This document shows positions 47,340-55,729 of a DNA stretch of 64,000 nt, piece by piece; position 1 is the stretch's first letter; every line of letters starts with the position of its first letter. The stretch comes from Bartonella vinsonii subsp. berkhoffii ATCC 51672 (GTDB lineage: Bacteria; Pseudomonadota; Alphaproteobacteria; Rhizobiales; Rhizobiaceae): contig NZ_CADEAK010000004.1 of the NCBI RefSeq assembly GCF_902825225.1, forward strand, positions 1-64,000, given 5' to 3'. Both the position numbers and the translations under genes were made by a program. The notes under the pieces are model-generated. The model was given only the letters and a program-made list of their open reading frames with translations, did not search any database and was not told where the DNA came from.

Positions 47340-47520
47340 GTTGAATGATTAAATAATAAAAAGTTATACAATTTTCCTACACTCTCCAAACATCCTATCG
47401 GCAACTTTTAAAATAGAGATTTAAGCACTTTTTCACGAACATCCCCTCCTGCTTTAAACCTATTTTTCAACGCCTACCCCTCTTTAAATTCGATGTGATA
47501 CACTTTTATCCCACGACAAA
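47340..47520 (-). pseudogene. Decayed second copy of the DUF2853 gene
   Basis: This intergenic DNA aligns by eye with the intact DUF2853 gene at 49056-49361. For example TAATAAAAAGTTATAC here matches TAATAAAAAGTCATAC there, TCCAAACATC matches TCCAGACATC, GCAACTTTT is identical, and further on CTATTTTTCAACG matches CCATTTTTCAACA. Stops and small changes destroy the frame. It has the same orientation and position relative to transporter copy 1 as the intact gene has to copy 2, so the unit transporter plus DUF2853 was duplicated. Confidence 0.75.
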
Positions 47521-47673
47521 ATAAAATCTTTAACAAACACAAACTTATAACCCAAATAAGCCTTCGAGAGCTTTCATAAGAAATTATTATGATAGAATTG
47601 AACTTTTATGATACAAATTGCAAAATAAACTTAAATAAAAAAACAAATATAAATTTAAAAAGGGGAACATCTC

Positions 47674-48981
47674 ATGAAAAGCGAGACAACTTTAATATCA
47701 CAGGATAGAAAAAAACGTATTTTTGCTATCATGTCCAGCGCATCAGGAAATCTCGTAGAATGGTATGATTTTTACGTTTATTCATTTGCGTCTATTTACT
47801 TCGCATCCCAATTTTTTCCTTCAGATGGCGATGTTGTTACACAACTTTTAAAAACAGCAGGAGTCTTTTTTATTGGCTTTCTCATGCGTCCTATTGGAGC
47901 ATGGCTCTTTGGATTTATTGCCGATCGTTATGGACGCAAACGCTCAATGCTTATATCTATTTTTATGATGTGTGGTGGCTCCTTCCTGATCGCCATACTT
48001 CCCACCTACGAAACTATTGGAATAACAGCAGCAGTTCTTTTACTTTTAATCCGAATGATGCAAGGACTTTCAGCAGGCGGTGAATATGGTACAGCAGCAA
48101 CTTATATGAGTGAAGTTTCCCTTAAAAACCATCGCGGTTTCTTTGCTTCTTTTCAATCTGGTACACTTATTACAGGACAACTTCTCGCTAGTTTTATTAT
48201 ATTTATTTTAGCACTCTACCTCACAGAAGATCAGTTAAAAGCATGGGGCTGGCGCATTCCTTTTGTAATTGGTGGCTTAGGCGCAGTGGTTGCGATTTAT
48301 CTGCGTCGTTCACTCCCTGAAACAACCACCAAAGAAAGCTGCTCTCAACAACAAACTGGCAGTCTTAAAGAACTTTTCACCAAACACAGCAAAGCTTTTT
48401 TTGTGATTGCTTGCTTTGCATCAGGGGGCTCTCTCACATTTTATACCTGTACAACTTATATGCAGAAATATCTGATCACAACGACAGGCTTTGATAGACA
48501 CACTGCTACAACGATAATGACTGCTGCACTTTTTGTTTTTATACTATTCCAACCCATAGCTGGTATCTTAGCCGATAAAATTGGCACAAAAACTTTACTC
48601 ATCATTTGGAGTATACTTTCTGCTCTCTTTACATTTCCTGGTCTTAGCATAATTGGCAACACACAAAGTACATGGGTTGCCTTGTTCGTCATTATTGAAA
48701 TGCTCTTTATTATGAGCATGTATACATCCATCTCTGGTGTCGTGAAATCAGCAATGTTTCCTGCTTCAGTGCGAGCACTAGGCGTTAGCCTCTCTCATGC
48801 TATTGGCAACGCACTCTTTGGTGGCTCTGCTGAATATGTAGCACTTGAATTAAAAAATATGGGACATGAATCGCTCTTTTATTTTTACATAACGGGTATA
48901 ATGATCATTTCCTTCATTGCCCTTCTCTTCGTGCCAGATATGAGCAAAGGAGGATATCTCCAAGACAATAAAACCCTTTAA
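47674..48981 (+). CDS. MHS-family MFS transporter, KgtP-like (copy 2)
   Basis: This 435-residue paralogue of copy 1 has the same TM1 signature (GNLVEWYDFYVYSFASIYFA), motif A (GFIADRYGRKRSMLI) and TM4 region (MQGLSAGGEYGTAATYMSEV). Differences are spread along the protein, including ACFASGGSLTFYTCTTYMQK where copy 1 has GFTAGGSLTFYTYTTYMQK. A GGGGAA ribosome site precedes the ATG. Both copies are intact, so both may be used, possibly with different substrates. Confidence 0.88.
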   Translation: MKSETTLISQDRKKRIFAIMSSASGNLVEWYDFYVYSFASIYFASQFFPSDGDVVTQLLKTAGVFFIGFLMRPIGAWLFGFIADRYGRKRSMLISIFMMCGGSFLIAILPTYETIGITAAVLLLLIRMMQGLSAGGEYGTAATYMSEVSLKNHRGFFASFQSGTLITGQLLASFIIFILALYLTEDQLKAWGWRIPFVIGGLGAVVAIYLRRSLPETTTKESCSQQQTGSLKELFTKHSKAFFVIACFASGGSLTFYTCTTYMQKYLITTTGFDRHTATTIMTAALFVFILFQPIAGILADKIGTKTLLIIWSILSALFTFPGLSIIGNTQSTWVALFVIIEMLFIMSMYTSISGVVKSAMFPASVRALGVSLSHAIGNALFGGSAEYVALELKNMGHESLFYFYITGIMIISFIALLFVPDMSKGGYLQDNKTL

Positions 48982-48992
48982 ACTTTCTAAAC

Positions 48993-49020
48993 AAAAAAGC
49001 CCAATAAACTGGGCTTTTTT
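48993..49020. terminator. Bidirectional terminator between transporter copy 2 and DUF2853
   Basis: AAAAAAGCCCA (48993-49003) pairs perfectly with TGGGCTTTTTT (49010-49020) around a 6-base loop. Each strand ends the stem with T residues, so it can stop both converging genes. Confidence 0.9.
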
Positions 49021-49055
49021 GCAATTATTGAGCAAAAATTGAATTTTAAAATTGT

Positions 49056-49361
49056 TTAAATTTTATCAAGTGCATTTAATTGTTTGGCGACCAAATAATA
49101 AAAAGTCATACGGCTTTTTCTGCGATCTCCAGACATCATTTCTGCAACTTTTGAAACAGCCATTTTAGCACGCTGTTCATCAGCACCTAATACATCTTGA
49201 ACCCATTTTTCAACACGTTCTAATTCTTTTGGATCCGATGTAGCAACGAGCGAAGCATCCTGCTTTTTCATTACCAAAGCTAAACGATGGCTAAGTCGTT
49301 CTATTGCAGATTCATCAGGATTTTGATCATATAATTTAATATCGGCTAGATCATTTATCAT
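49056..49361 (-). CDS. DUF2853 family protein
   Basis: From the ATG at 49361, preceded by AGGAG, the protein has 101 residues; a start at 49424 would add 21 residues not seen in the family. The body LADIKLYDQNPDESAIERLS, then DASLVATSDPKELERVEKWV, and the end GDRRKSRMTFYYLVAKQLNA match DUF2853, a small helical family of alphaproteobacteria and relatives. No function is established. A decayed second copy lies at 47340-47520. Confidence 0.8.
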   Translation of the reverse strand: MINDLADIKLYDQNPDESAIERLSHRLALVMKKQDASLVATSDPKELERVEKWVQDVLGADEQRAKMAVSKVAEMMSGDRRKSRMTFYYLVAKQLNALDKI

Positions 49362-49539
49362 TCTTTGCCAGCTCCTCTCCAAGAATTGGCGGCTGTATTT
49401 TACAACCGCGTCATATAGCTTCATAAATAATTAGAGGATTTAAAATATTAACAACCCCCCCTTTTCTAAAGAGCGTTCTTCATCTATATTTAAAAGGCTG
49501 GCTTGCCAGCTATGGTAATAAATAGACAATGAAATAAAC

Positions 49540-49812
49540 TCGTTGGACCCGGGGGCGGTACCCGGCGCCTCCACCAAAATATAAGAAAAAAATTATATTT
49601 TGGTGGGGGCGAAATAGGATCGACAAGAGCGTAAAGATTGCTCTTTTACTCGGCATAGTACCACCGTTATCGGACTAAATGAGTAGTTGCAAATGACAAC
49701 TATGCGGAAGCACGTCTCGCCGCTTAAGGTGGTGTGAATGTTTCAAATTAAGTCTTAAACCGTCGCAGGTTTAAGCGGGGTTCGAAGGCACCTGGCAACA
49801 GAAGCCTTCACT
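49540..49812 (+). ncRNA. ssrA: tmRNA, circularly permuted two-piece form
   Basis: The gene is permuted. The acceptor piece comes first: a T-arm CCGGG-GGCGGTA-CCCGG (49549-49565), then CGCCTCC and ACCA (ends 49576). A spacer follows, folded by the complementary arms around 49571-49606. The coding piece begins GGGGGCG (49605-49611), which pairs with CGCCTCC to form the acceptor stem. The tag frame at 49689-49727 reads ANDNYAEARLAA then TAA. The 3' end near 49812 is a pseudoknot-like GAAGGC/GCCTTC helix. The exact 5' end of the acceptor piece is uncertain. It rescues stalled ribosomes and tags proteins for ClpXP. Confidence 0.93.
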
Positions 49813-49984
49813 TTTATAAATGTTCTTGATTGATATTTCAGGCATTCTTTATCATAAAATTTCTTATTATTTTTTTAGTTAATTTAAATGCATAGTAGGT
49901 AAAATATTACTAGCTTAAAAAGATATTCTATTGCACAATATTACGCACGCTCATCTGCCATGTGAAATAAAAGGAAAAACTTCG

Positions 49985-50530
49985 ATGGTTCAAGATCAAA
50001 TCCGTTACGATATTCTCGTTCAGGATGCACTTCGCGGGGTTATCCGTAAAGTTTTATTAGAAGTTGCTAAAGCAGGTCTTCCAGGAAATCACCATTTTTT
50101 TATTACTTTTCTAACAACTGCTCCAGGTATTAAAATCTCTTCTCGACTTAAAAATCGTTACCCTGAACAAATGACCATTGTATTACAACATCAATTCAGA
50201 GATTTAAGTGTCTCGGAAACGGCTTTCGAAGTAACGCTCTCTTTCCAAGAAATCAGTGAAAAATTAGTAATTCCTTTTACGTCTATCCAAGTATTTTATG
50301 ACCCTATCGCATCATTTGAAGCAGCGTTTGATCTGCCCTCAAACCTTACCTCTGGAGAAGATAAAAATTTAGAAAACACTCCAACTTCACCTATCATGCT
50401 ATCGGATAAACCCAAAAAAGAAAATACACTTCCCAAAAAACAAAATCTTAGCACAAATAAAGACTCCTCAAACAATGATACCAAACAAAGTGCTGATGTT
50501 GTTTCTTTAGATTCCTTTCGAAAAAAATAA
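49985..50530 (+). CDS. sspB: SspB-alpha, ClpXP adaptor for ssrA-tagged proteins
   Basis: This 181-residue adaptor binds ssrA tags and tethers them to ClpX. The folded domain (about 1-118) includes DQIRYDILVQDALRGVIRKV, GNHHFFITFLTTAPGIKISS and LVIPFTSIQVFYDPIASFEA. A disordered, Lys/Asn/Ser-rich linker follows, and the end V-V-S-L-D-S-F-R-K-K is the ClpX-binding tail. The ATG at 49985 is chosen; an upstream TTG at 49931 would add residues not seen in the family. It lies about 170 bases downstream of ssrA, whose product it recognises. Confidence 0.92.
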   Translation: MVQDQIRYDILVQDALRGVIRKVLLEVAKAGLPGNHHFFITFLTTAPGIKISSRLKNRYPEQMTIVLQHQFRDLSVSETAFEVTLSFQEISEKLVIPFTSIQVFYDPIASFEAAFDLPSNLTSGEDKNLENTPTSPIMLSDKPKKENTLPKKQNLSTNKDSSNNDTKQSADVVSLDSFRKK

Positions 50531-50542
50531 ATAAATTTCCCG

Positions 50543-50731
50543 ATGACTGAACTTATTAACATTCGTCAATTCCAAAAGCAAAAAAAGCGTGCAAAACAAG
50601 CTCTTCTTGCAGAAGAAAATCGCTATCGTTTTGGACGAACAAAAACTGAAAAAAAATTTGAGCAAAAAGAATCTTTAAAAACACAGAAATTTCTTGAACA
50701 AAATCGTCTATGGTGTGACCAACAAGAGTAA
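50543..50731 (+). CDS. DUF4169 family protein
   Basis: This 62-residue basic, helical protein reads MTELINIRQFQKQKKRAKQA then ENRYRFGRTKTEK, the DUF4169 pattern of alphaproteobacteria. The strong charge suggests nucleic acid or ribosome association, but no role is known. It starts 12 bases after sspB and five bases before the next gene, so the three form an operon. Confidence 0.8.
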   Translation: MTELINIRQFQKQKKRAKQALLAEENRYRFGRTKTEKKFEQKESLKTQKFLEQNRLWCDQQE

Positions 50732-50736
50732 AAACA

Positions 50737-50988
50737 ATGCACGAAGATAATTCCATCGATTGGTCAAAAATGGGCTTGCGGAAAATATCTGTTCGAATTA
50801 ATGGACATGCAACAAGTGTCTCTTTAGAACAACCATTTCTAGACATTCTTAAAACCATAGCACGCAAAAAGGGTCAATCTTTAGCCTTTATTATTACTGA
50901 TATTGATAGAAAAAGGCCTCAACAAGTGAATCTTTCGGCTTCATTGCGCCTTTATGCACTTCAAAGCGTTCTTGCTCAGCGTTTGTAA
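50737..50988 (+). CDS. Ribbon-helix-helix domain protein (RHH_4 family)
   Basis: This 83-residue protein contains LRKISVRINGHATSVSLEQP, then FLDILKTIARKKGQSLAFII and NLSASLRLYAL, matching the alphaproteobacterial RHH_4 family often found with DUF4169 and sspB. A DNA-binding dimer is likely. The target is unknown. It is the last gene of the sspB operon. Confidence 0.8.
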   Translation: MHEDNSIDWSKMGLRKISVRINGHATSVSLEQPFLDILKTIARKKGQSLAFIITDIDRKRPQQVNLSASLRLYALQSVLAQRL

Positions 50989-51099
50989 CATTTTGTACAA
51001 TCTCTATTTCCTTCATTCAACCAAAGATCTTGCAGCTTTTTTAAGAAAACTTTTTTAGACCTAGCACTCAGATGAAAAAAAGACTACACAAAAGGTATA

Positions 51100-53436
51100 A
51101 TGAATAATTTTCTTGATCACATACCATTCTTTGAAGAAGATAGCTCTCTACCCTCCAACGAAAAGAGCTCTGGAACCCCTATTCACGCTAGAAGAGTAAA
51201 AGAAAAAACGCAATGTGATGCCGACTATTTAGAACAACTCAATCCAGAACAGCGACAAGCCGTCATGAATACAGAAGGACCTCTTTTGGTTCTTGCGGGT
51301 GCTGGTACGGGAAAAACACGCGTTTTAACGACCCGCATTTCTCATATTTTGCACTCCGGTCTTGCTTCTCCTAAGCAGATACTTGCTGTAACGTTTACCA
51401 ACAAAGCAGCACGCGAAATGAAAATGCGTATTGGTGCATTTATTGGTGAAATTGTTGAAGGCATGCCTTGGCTTGGAACTTTCCATTCCACCGGTGCAAA
51501 AATTTTACGCCGCCATGCAGAACTTGTTGATTTAAAAAGCAACTTTACAATTCTTGATAGCGATGATGTCCTTCGACTTTTAAAACAGCTTATTCAAGCT
51601 GAAGGATTGGACGACAAACGTTGGCCCGCACGAAGTTTTGCAATGATGATCGATTCTTGGAAAAATCAAGGACTTTCACCAGAACGCATTTCAGAAAGTG
51701 ATGCCCATTCCTTTGGAAATGGCATGGGACGTAAACTTTACCGCAGTTATCAGGAGAGATTAAAAACTCTTAATGCTTGTGATTTCGGTGATCTTCTGCT
51801 TCATTCAATTTCTCTCTTTCAACATAATCCAGATATTCTTCGCGAATATCACTCTAAATTTCGTTATATTCTTGTAGATGAATATCAAGATACGAATACA
51901 GCACAATATCTTTGGCTTCGCCTTTTAGCACAACAATCCAAAGGGCAACATGTAAACCTTTGTTGTGTTGGTGATGACGACCAATCTATTTACGGGTGGC
52001 GCGGTGCTCAAGTCGATAATATATTACGTTTTGAGAAAGATTTTCCTCCTGCAAAAATTATTCGTTTAGAACGCAATTATCGCTCAACATCACACATTCT
52101 CAAAACGGCTTCTCATCTCATTTCTTATAACCAAGAAAGGCTTGGAAAAACACTTTTTTCTCATCAAATAAATACTGAAGAAGAAAAGGTAAAAATTCAT
52201 GCTGCATGGGATTCAGGAGAGGAAGCACGTGCAATTGGAGAAGAAATTGAACGCGCCCAACAAAACGGTCATTCATTGAATCATATGGCTATATTGGTGC
52301 GTGCATCATTCCAAATGCGTGAATTTGAAGATCGTTTTGTAACGCTTGGTCTTAACTACCGCGTCATCGGTGGCCCACGCTTTTATGAACGAATGGAAAT
52401 ACGTGATGCCATGGCTTATTTACGCGTTGTTTTCCAACCAGCAGATGACTTAGCTTTTGAACGCATTATTAACACACCTAAACGCGGCTTAGGAGATGCA
52501 ACCCTACGCACTCTTTATGAGAGCGCACGTGCACGCGCTATTCCTCTTTTTTCTGCCGCAGCAGCAATCATTGAAACGGACGAACTAAAACCCAAAGCAC
52601 GCAGTGCTTTGCGAAGCATTATTGAAGACTTTCGTCGCTGGCAAAATATGCTGCCATACACCCCCCACAGAGAACTTGCTGAAACAATTCTTGAAGATTC
52701 AGGCTACACAGCTATGTGGCAAGAAGATCGCTCCCCAGAAGCACCAACACGGCTAGAAAATCTCAAAGAAATGATCCGCTCTATGGAACAATTTGAAAGC
52801 CTTCACAGCTTTTTAGAACATGTTGCCCTCGTGATAGATGCTGAAAATAATGAAACCACCGATGCGGTCAACATTATGACACTTCATTCTGCAAAAGGGC
52901 TTGAATTTGAAACCGTTTTTCTGCCTGGTTGGGAAGAGGGACTCTTTCCCCACCAGCGCTCATTGGATGAAGGAGGCCGTTTAGGATTAGAAGAAGAACG
53001 GCGACTAGCCTATGTAGGTCTGACAAGAGCAAAAAAACATTTGCATATATGGTTTGTCTCTAATCGAAAAGTTCATGGACTTTGGCAACCTGCACTTCCC
53101 TCCCGTTTCCTAGATGAATTACCAGCAGAACACATAGAAGTTGTAGAAATGGGAACATCTTATGGCGGTTATGGAAAATCCCCTTTTAAAGATCATAATT
53201 CCTTTTACAATGATTATGCTCCATTAAAGCAAAAGCGTATACAAAAGAACATTGAAGGAAAAGTCATCGTTCAACCAGTTGCTGAAACTTCTTCAAACTT
53301 TTCAATCAATGATCGGATTTTTCATATAAAGTTTGGTTATGGTCGTATCACAGCAATAGATGACCATAAATTAACCATTATGTTTGAAAAAGCTGGAGAA
53401 AAGCGTGTACTCGACAATTTTGTAAGCAAGGCTTAA
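51100..53436 (+). CDS. uvrD: UvrD/PcrA-type SF1A DNA helicase
   Basis: This 778-residue 3'-5' helicase acts in excision repair, mismatch repair and replication restart. Walker A is GAGTGKT (67-73), motif II is VDEYQDTNTAQY with D260 and E261, motif III follows as GDDDQSIYGWRGA, and motif VI is R-L-A-Y-V-G-L-T-R-A-K. The C-terminal tail ends in a Tudor-like patch (FGYGRITAIDDHKLTIMFEK, GEKRVLDNFV) that binds RNA polymerase in UvrD/PcrA. Length and tail fit alphaproteobacterial UvrD. Confidence 0.95.
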   Translation: MNNFLDHIPFFEEDSSLPSNEKSSGTPIHARRVKEKTQCDADYLEQLNPEQRQAVMNTEGPLLVLAGAGTGKTRVLTTRISHILHSGLASPKQILAVTFTNKAAREMKMRIGAFIGEIVEGMPWLGTFHSTGAKILRRHAELVDLKSNFTILDSDDVLRLLKQLIQAEGLDDKRWPARSFAMMIDSWKNQGLSPERISESDAHSFGNGMGRKLYRSYQERLKTLNACDFGDLLLHSISLFQHNPDILREYHSKFRYILVDEYQDTNTAQYLWLRLLAQQSKGQHVNLCCVGDDDQSIYGWRGAQVDNILRFEKDFPPAKIIRLERNYRSTSHILKTASHLISYNQERLGKTLFSHQINTEEEKVKIHAAWDSGEEARAIGEEIERAQQNGHSLNHMAILVRASFQMREFEDRFVTLGLNYRVIGGPRFYERMEIRDAMAYLRVVFQPADDLAFERIINTPKRGLGDATLRTLYESARARAIPLFSAAAAIIETDELKPKARSALRSIIEDFRRWQNMLPYTPHRELAETILEDSGYTAMWQEDRSPEAPTRLENLKEMIRSMEQFESLHSFLEHVALVIDAENNETTDAVNIMTLHSAKGLEFETVFLPGWEEGLFPHQRSLDEGGRLGLEEERRLAYVGLTRAKKHLHIWFVSNRKVHGLWQPALPSRFLDELPAEHIEVVEMGTSYGGYGKSPFKDHNSFYNDYAPLKQKRIQKNIEGKVIVQPVAETSSNFSINDRIFHIKFGYGRITAIDDHKLTIMFEKAGEKRVLDNFVSKA

Positions 53437-53475
53437 TAAAACATAATAAAATCATTTTTCATTTTATTTTGAACC

Positions 53476-54093
53476 TTACTTCCTTTTTTCAATAAAAATC
53501 TCGATGGGAAGGTTTTGCATATCGGGTAATGCATTGTAAATTTTATCAAGCGGCCAATTCCACCAAGCCATTTCCAAAAATGTCTGAATGACATTATCAG
53601 AAAAACGCATCCGCAACCGCTTTGCAGGAACGTCAGTAACAATCGTATAAGGTAAAATATCTTTTGTGATAACAGCGTTAGCACCATGTCCAATTGTTAC
53701 CCCAGGCATAATAACCGCACCATATCCAATCCATACATCATGCCCAATGCTAACACGTTTTACACCACGTCTTTCACGAAAGGAACTCTCTAACGGCATA
53801 TAGCGGAAATATTCGTTAGGGCGATATGTTATTTTATGCGTCAAAAGAAGTTCTATGGGACGCTCTAGTGCATTAATACAGACATAAGATGCAATAGAAC
53901 AAAAACGCCCAATATCGCCATAAATAGCTTCACTGTTACGCTCAAAATAAGAAAAATCTCCAACGCTTACATCTCGCAAAACGACCTTCTCATTGATTTC
54001 CACATAGCGTCCCAATTTACAACCATGCAGCCGTGCTGTCGTATGAATACGAGGCTCACTCTTATGAAATCGAAGATCTTTCTCAATATCCAT
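53476..54093 (-). CDS. Hexapeptide-repeat acetyltransferase (phosphonate-associated type)
   Basis: This 205-residue left-handed beta-helix transferase begins with [20 protein letters not shown] and contains [20 protein letters not shown], then [11 protein letters not shown], and the active-site-like [10 protein letters not shown] segment ([20 protein letters not shown]). It matches the hexapeptide family often found in phosphonate gene clusters and akin to xenobiotic acetyltransferases. No phn genes are nearby, so the substrate is unknown. It reads against uvrD and sco. Confidence 0.8.
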   Translation of the reverse strand: MDIEKDLRFHKSEPRIHTTARLHGCKLGRYVEINEKVVLRDVSVGDFSYFERNSEAIYGDIGRFCSIASYVCINALERPIELLLTHKITYRPNEYFRYMPLESSFRERRGVKRVSIGHDVWIGYGAVIMPGVTIGHGANAVITKDILPYTIVTDVPAKRLRMRFSDNVIQTFLEMAWWNWPLDKIYNALPDMQNLPIEIFIEKRK

Positions 54094-54232
54094 TTATCTT
54101 TCACCAATTGTTTTTCCGTAAATAACATGAAAAAACATACCGACAAGCAAAACAAAATCAACCATGAAACAAAGATTGCAAAGTTAACACACCAATGTTA
54201 CAATTTCTCGATCTACCTAAGAGAGTCAGACT

Positions 54233-54814
54233 ATGAAAAATGTAATACGCATCTTCGGGATAACAATCATATTTCTTGCAGGCATTTTCATTTACGATGC
54301 ATTAAGAAATAAGCCCTTAGGTGATGATTTTATACTCACTGATTCCAATGGAAAAACGATCACCGAAGTTGATATTCGAAGCCAGCCTTCAATTATCTTC
54401 TTTGGCTTCACCATGTGCCCTGAAAGCTGCCCTACCACATTGATCAATCTTGATCGGTGGCTAACAGCCCTTGGCCCAAAAGCTGATAAATTAGGAATAT
54501 GGTTTGTTACTGTTGACCCTGAACGTGATACACCAGAAGTACTCCATAATTACCTCAGTAATTTTAACAATAAAATTATTGGTATTAGTGGAGATCCTGA
54601 AAAAGTCCATAAAATGGTAGATTCTTTTAATATCGTTGCTGAAAAAGTACCAGGAACAGACGGAAATTACACTTATAACCACACAGCAGCAATTTTTTTA
54701 CTAAAAAAAGGCGGAAAGCTCGCTGGTGTTATTCCTTATGACACCAAAGAGAGCGATACTGAAATAAAAGACAATATCGCTATTGAACAGCTGAAAAAAC
54801 TTGTCTCAAACTAA
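54233..54814 (+). CDS. SCO1/SenC family copper chaperone
   Basis: This 193-residue protein is membrane-anchored by IRIFGITIIFLAGIFIYDAL and has a periplasmic thioredoxin-like domain. The copper site is complete: C62 and C66 in FTMCPESCP, and H150 in TYNHTAAIF. It also has WFVTVDPERDTPE, a family signature. It delivers copper to the CuA centre of cytochrome oxidase or reduces it. It lies 28 bases upstream of prmA. Confidence 0.92.
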   Translation: MKNVIRIFGITIIFLAGIFIYDALRNKPLGDDFILTDSNGKTITEVDIRSQPSIIFFGFTMCPESCPTTLINLDRWLTALGPKADKLGIWFVTVDPERDTPEVLHNYLSNFNNKIIGISGDPEKVHKMVDSFNIVAEKVPGTDGNYTYNHTAAIFLLKKGGKLAGVIPYDTKESDTEIKDNIAIEQLKKLVSN

Positions 54815-54842
54815 ATAAAAGCCGATTAAAAGAAAGAACAAA

Positions 54843-55712
54843 ATGTCACAGCAAATTCGTCTGTATTATACTGCTTCTAAAAATGAAGCAGAGCGTTGCT
54901 ACATACTTATGGAAAGAGCCTTTGAAGACGAAGGATATCCTCTCGCTCTTACTGAAATAGATGAAAAAAATGCTGTATATGAACTCTCTCTTTATGTGGA
55001 TAAAGAAAACTTAGAGAATGCTTCCAAACAATTTGCGAATATTCTTTCTATAGATTCTGAAAAAATTAACCATGAAATTTTACCCAATATTGACTGGGTT
55101 AAACAAAGCCTTGAAGGACTAACACCTGTGCGTGCTGGGCCTTTTTTTGTACATGGAAGCCATAACCGAAACGATATTCCAGCCAATGTTTTGCCTATTG
55201 AAATTGAAGCTAATCAAGCTTTTGGTACCGGACATCATGGAACAACAGCTGGTTGTTTGGAAATGATTGCCAAAGTGATGAAACACGAAAATCCTAAAAA
55301 TGTTCTTGATCTTGGCACTGGTAGCGGTGTACTCGCCATCGGCATTGCAATGCTCAAACCTATTTGCGTACTTGCATCCGATATTGATCCCACTGCGATT
55401 CAAGTCGCACAGCACAATATCGAACTCAATGGCGTAAAGGAATATATTACAGCTGTTACAGTAACGGGTTTTTCCCATGATAAAATTGCATCACGAGCCC
55501 CCTTTGATCTTATCGTTGCCAATATCCTTGCTAATCCGCTTATTGAACTTGCACAAGAAATGGTACAAGCACTCCAAAAAGGTGGATCACTGATACTGTC
55601 TGGAATTCTTGAAGAACAACACGCCTATGTGTTGGAAGCTTATATAAAGCAGGGTTTAAAACATATTGAAACATACTACCGTCAAGGATGGGTTACGATA
55701 CATCTGAAATAA
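54843..55712 (+). CDS. prmA: Ribosomal protein L11 methyltransferase
   Basis: This 289-residue SAM-dependent enzyme trimethylates ribosomal protein L11. The N-terminal substrate domain is followed by the linker and GTGHHGTTAGCLEMIAKVMK, the SAM motif NVLDLGTGSGVLAIGIAML and motif IV FDLIVANILANPLIELA, all characteristic of PrmA. The length is normal. It overlaps nothing and is followed by pepP 17 bases later. Confidence 0.95.
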   Translation: MSQQIRLYYTASKNEAERCYILMERAFEDEGYPLALTEIDEKNAVYELSLYVDKENLENASKQFANILSIDSEKINHEILPNIDWVKQSLEGLTPVRAGPFFVHGSHNRNDIPANVLPIEIEANQAFGTGHHGTTAGCLEMIAKVMKHENPKNVLDLGTGSGVLAIGIAMLKPICVLASDIDPTAIQVAQHNIELNGVKEYITAVTVTGFSHDKIASRAPFDLIVANILANPLIELAQEMVQALQKGGSLILSGILEEQHAYVLEAYIKQGLKHIETYYRQGWVTIHLK

Positions 55713-55729
55713 ATGAAAAGGACGTTGTT

